Source: Pantoea brenneri
GTDB lineage: Bacteria; Pseudomonadota; Gammaproteobacteria; Enterobacterales; Enterobacteriaceae
Direction: 5' to 3'
Length of the DNA: 54,235 bases
Assembly (NCBI GenBank): GCA_002095305.1
Contig: MIEI01000025.1
Coordinates: 1 to 54,235, forward strand
Both the position numbers and the translations under genes were made by a program. This document shows positions 51,847 to 54,235 of this stretch, one piece after another (position 1 is the first letter of the stretch; every line of letters starts with the position of its first letter). Below the pieces are notes generated by a model. The model ran no database searches. It was not told the origin of the DNA and was given only the letters and a program-made list of their open reading frames with translations.

Positions 51847-52836
51847 TTAGCCGATCAGCGCAGGCTTCATATTATCAGCCCAGCTCAGGAGCTGATCGGT
51901 CAGCAATAATTCGCGGTTAACCGCCGCCACGTGCAGCAACTGCTCGCGACAGCGCATCCAGCCCTGCGCACTGCTGTTCAGCGCAGTCGGGGTAAAGTGT
52001 TCTGCCAGCAGCGTCACCACGTCCTGACGATCGACGTTACTCAACCACTGTCCTGCATTCTGCTGCCATTTCATCGCATCCAGCAGCAGCGAGAGCAGCC
52101 AGCCAATGCGCACCGCCGCGTCGTCGCCATTGAGCACCGGCAGCAGTTGCAGAATGTCCTGCTGCAGTGCCGCGGGCAGCGCATCGCACAATTTCTGTCG
52201 CGCCTGCCACGGGCCTGCCGCCAGCAGATTGAGCGCCGCTTCCGGCGCGCCAGCGCTGAGTCGCAACGCGGCGACCAGCATCGCTTCATCCTGCGACGTC
52301 TGTTTCTTCAGCCAGTTCAGGCTGAGTCCTTCCTCCGGCGGTGAAAGATGCAGCGTCATGCATCGGCTGCGCAAGGTCGCCAGCAGGCGCGACGGGTCAC
52401 GGCTACTGAGGAAAAACCAGCTATTGGCCGGCGGTTCTTCCAGCGTTTTCAGCAGGGCGTTGGCCGCAGCTTCAGAGAGCTGAGCCGCATCAGGCAGCCA
52501 GACAATTTTGGCACCGCCCTGCTGACCGAAATGATACATTTTCTCGGTCACCTGACGAACCGCATCAATGCCGAGGGTATTTTTACCTTTCTCTGCTTCC
52601 AGCCGGTACCAGTCCGGATGGGTATTGGCCTGCATCAGCTGGCAACCGTGGCATTGCCCGCAGCTTTTCAGGCCATCGGGCTGCTGGCACATCAGCCAGC
52701 GGCTGATTCCCCACACCAGCGCATCATCGCCCATTCCGGCCATCGCCTGAATCAGCAGCGCGTGATGACTCCGGCCCTGCTGATGCTGCGTGATCAGCTG
52801 GCGATAGGGCTGGTTGAGCCACGGGAACCAGTTCAT
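51847..52836 (-). CDS. holB: DNA polymerase III subunit delta'
   Basis: ATG 52836 overlaps the tmk stop (TGATG), so the genes are coupled. The 329-residue clamp-loader subunit has a zinc-binding four-Cys module (MCQQPDGLKSCGQCHGCQLM), KTLEEPPANSWFFLSSRDPS with the SRC-like motif LRSRCMTLHLSPP, and no ATP-binding P-loop, as expected for delta'. It loads the beta clamp with tau/gamma and delta. Confidence 0.95.
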   Translation of the reverse strand: MNWFPWLNQPYRQLITQHQQGRSHHALLIQAMAGMGDDALVWGISRWLMCQQPDGLKSCGQCHGCQLMQANTHPDWYRLEAEKGKNTLGIDAVRQVTEKMYHFGQQGGAKIVWLPDAAQLSEAAANALLKTLEEPPANSWFFLSSRDPSRLLATLRSRCMTLHLSPPEEGLSLNWLKKQTSQDEAMLVAALRLSAGAPEAALNLLAAGPWQARQKLCDALPAALQQDILQLLPVLNGDDAAVRIGWLLSLLLDAMKWQQNAGQWLSNVDRQDVVTLLAEHFTPTALNSSAQGWMRCREQLLHVAAVNRELLLTDQLLSWADNMKPALIG

Positions 52837-53468
52837 CACGCCCGCTCCGCCAGCCAGCCCTTCAGGGTGGACTGAAGTGACGCCGTCACTTGTTGCAGCG
52901 ACTGGGTGGCATCAATTGTCAGAATAGTGGGATCGTCTGCCGCCAGCGCCAGATATCGGTCGCGGGTGCGCTCAAAAAAGCGCAGCGACTCCAGCTCAAT
53001 GCGATCCAGCGCGCCACGGGCACGGGCGCGTTGCAGGCCGATGTCTGGCGTTACGTCGAGATAGAGCGTCAAATCGGGGCGAAAATCGTCCAGTACTGCA
53101 TCGCGCAGGGTACGCATTAGTTCACTGTCGAGTCCGCGTCCGCCGCCCTGATAAGCCTGTGAAGAGAGATCGTGCCGATCGCCAATCACCCAGGCCCCGC
53201 GAGCCAGCGCCGGTTTGATCACCGTTTCGACCAGCTGCACGCGCGCCGCGTAGAGCATCAGCAGTTCCGCTTTATCGGTCACCTGTTCACCTTCAATGCC
53301 CTGCTTGATCAGCAGCCGCAACTGCTCCGCCAGCGGCGTTCCACCAGGCTCGCGGGTGAAGACGATATCTTCAATCCCGCGTTCGCGCAGCGTGGCGACA
53401 ATCGCATCGCGCGCCGTGGTTTTACCGGCGCCTTCCAGGCCCTCAATGACGATAAACTTACTGTTCAT
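52836..53468 (-). CDS. tmk: Thymidylate kinase
   Basis: This 210-residue kinase converts dTMP to dTDP. It has a P-loop GLEGAGKTT (10-18), [15 protein letters not shown], the DRH-type motif [20 protein letters not shown] and the lid region [14 protein letters not shown]. Its start overlaps the mltG stop by 11 bp and its stop overlaps holB by one base. Confidence 0.96.
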   Translation of the reverse strand: MNSKFIVIEGLEGAGKTTARDAIVATLRERGIEDIVFTREPGGTPLAEQLRLLIKQGIEGEQVTDKAELLMLYAARVQLVETVIKPALARGAWVIGDRHDLSSQAYQGGGRGLDSELMRTLRDAVLDDFRPDLTLYLDVTPDIGLQRARARGALDRIELESLRFFERTRDRYLALAADDPTILTIDATQSLQQVTASLQSTLKGWLAERA

Positions 53469-54235
53469 TTTTTTCCTTCAGCGTTTGCCGGTAAACCTGC
53501 ACCGCCCGGTTATGGCTGGCAAGATTGGTGGTAAAGGTGTGTCCGCCCTTTCCATCCGCCACAAAATAGAGATAGTTGCTCTTTTCCGGATGAGCCGCCG
53601 CCTGCAGCGACGCTTTGCCCGGCATGGCAATCGGGCCTGGCGGCAGACCATTAATGATATAGGTATTGTAATCGGTTGCCGTCTCCAGATCTTTACGCGT
53701 CAGGGTACCGTTATAAGCCGGGCCCATGCCGTAAATCACCGTCGGGTCGGTTTGCAGTCGCATGCCGGTTCGCAGTCGATTAATAAACACCGAGGCGACA
53801 CGGGCGCGCTCTTCACTGACGGCAGTCTCTTTTTCAATGATCGAGGCCATGGTCACCAGATCCTGCGGCGTTCTATACGGCAGATTATCCGCCCTTTCCT
53901 GCCAGACCTGATCGATGGTTTTCTTCATCCGCTCATGGGCGCGCTGCAGGATCGCCAGATCGCTGGTATTAGCGGTATAGAGATAGGTATCCGGGAAGAA
54001 GTTGCCTTCCAGCTGCTGCGGATCAACCTTCAGCTCGCTGGCCAGCGTCGCAAACTGGTCATCTTTCAGCGTATGCCGGATATAGGGCGCTTTGCGCAGC
54101 TCGCTCAGCCACTCCGTCAGGCGCTGACCTTCGACCAGGCGCAACGGAAACTGTGCCTCTTTGCCGCTGGCCAGCAGCTGCAGCAGCGAACGCACCGTCA
54201 TGGTCGGTTCGAGGCGGTAGGTCCCGGCTTTGAAA
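53458..54235 (-). CDS. mltG: Endolytic murein transglycosylase MltG (partial)
   Basis: The reverse-strand frame runs to the window edge, so the N-terminal part (including the membrane anchor) is missing; about 258 residues are visible. They include the LysM-like [37 protein letters not shown], the catalytic Glu in [49 protein letters not shown] and [12 protein letters not shown]. MltG cuts nascent glycan strands and sets their length. It is followed by tmk in one operon. Confidence 0.94.
   Translation of the reverse strand, partial: FKAGTYRLEPTMTVRSLLQLLASGKEAQFPLRLVEGQRLTEWLSELRKAPYIRHTLKDDQFATLASELKVDPQQLEGNFFPDTYLYTANTSDLAILQRAHERMKKTIDQVWQERADNLPYRTPQDLVTMASIIEKETAVSEERARVASVFINRLRTGMRLQTDPTVIYGMGPAYNGTLTRKDLETATDYNTYIINGLPPGPIAMPGKASLQAAAHPEKSNYLYFVADGKGGHTFTTNLASHNRAVQVYRQTLKEKNEQ

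Overview
The window is chromosomal DNA of an enterobacterium, most likely an Erwiniaceae member (Pantoea/Erwinia type). From about 16.6 kb to the right edge the gene content and order match, from memory, the E. coli 25-26 min region (icd/rluE, nudJ-mnmA-hflD-purB-phoPQ-roxA, pepT, potABCD, cobB, lolEDC, mfd, ycfJ, ndh, ycfP-nagZ-thiK-lpoB-ycfL-hinT, ptsG, ycfH-holB-tmk-mltG). Several E. coli neighbours are missing (nagK, ycfT, ldtC, comR, bhsA, fhuE), and a plant cell wall sugar module sits between hinT and ptsG. The genus is an inference; I saw no rRNA or tRNA gene.

Left part (1-5.8 kb): a sugar uptake and catabolism locus. It has a two-subunit type transketolase (N-terminal part, cut by the window edge), an ABC importer (permease, ATPase, periplasmic binding protein), a DUF2291 lipoprotein and a divergent SorC-family regulator. 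Nearly identical palindromes precede the transketolase gene and the importer operon, so both are probably under one regulator.

5.8-16.5 kb: cell wall genes (emtA, ldcA), an MBL-fold protein, a GNAT, and a run of small lineage-specific genes. Many of these encode secreted proteins or lipoproteins, including an exported Ppx/GppA-like protein. Two GT9 glycosyltransferases face each other; the first changes sharply in base composition inside the gene.

16.5-35.5 kb: core metabolism, tRNA and nucleotide genes, PhoPQ with a recognisable PhoP box, spermidine/putrescine uptake, the CobB deacylase and the LolCDE lipoprotein exporter. 35.5-46.2 kb: mfd, ndh with a perfect FNR-like site, peptidoglycan recycling and synthesis (nagZ, lpoB), thiamine salvage and hinT. 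46.2-54.2 kb: a TogT-like transporter plus GH105 hydrolase behind a KdgR-like operator, ptsG with Mlc-, CRP- and SgrS-like sites, then the ycfH-holB-tmk-mltG operon (mltG cut by the edge).

The most important caveat is that five conserved genes (the sugar ABC ATPase, hflD, lolE, lolD, lolC) each carry one single-base indel while the rest of each protein is intact. Because lolCDE is essential in related bacteria, I read these mainly as sequence errors. I found no CRISPR array, prophage, transposon or defence island. The least described parts are the DUF2291/transketolase/SorC locus and the 8.7-16.5 kb block of exported unknowns.
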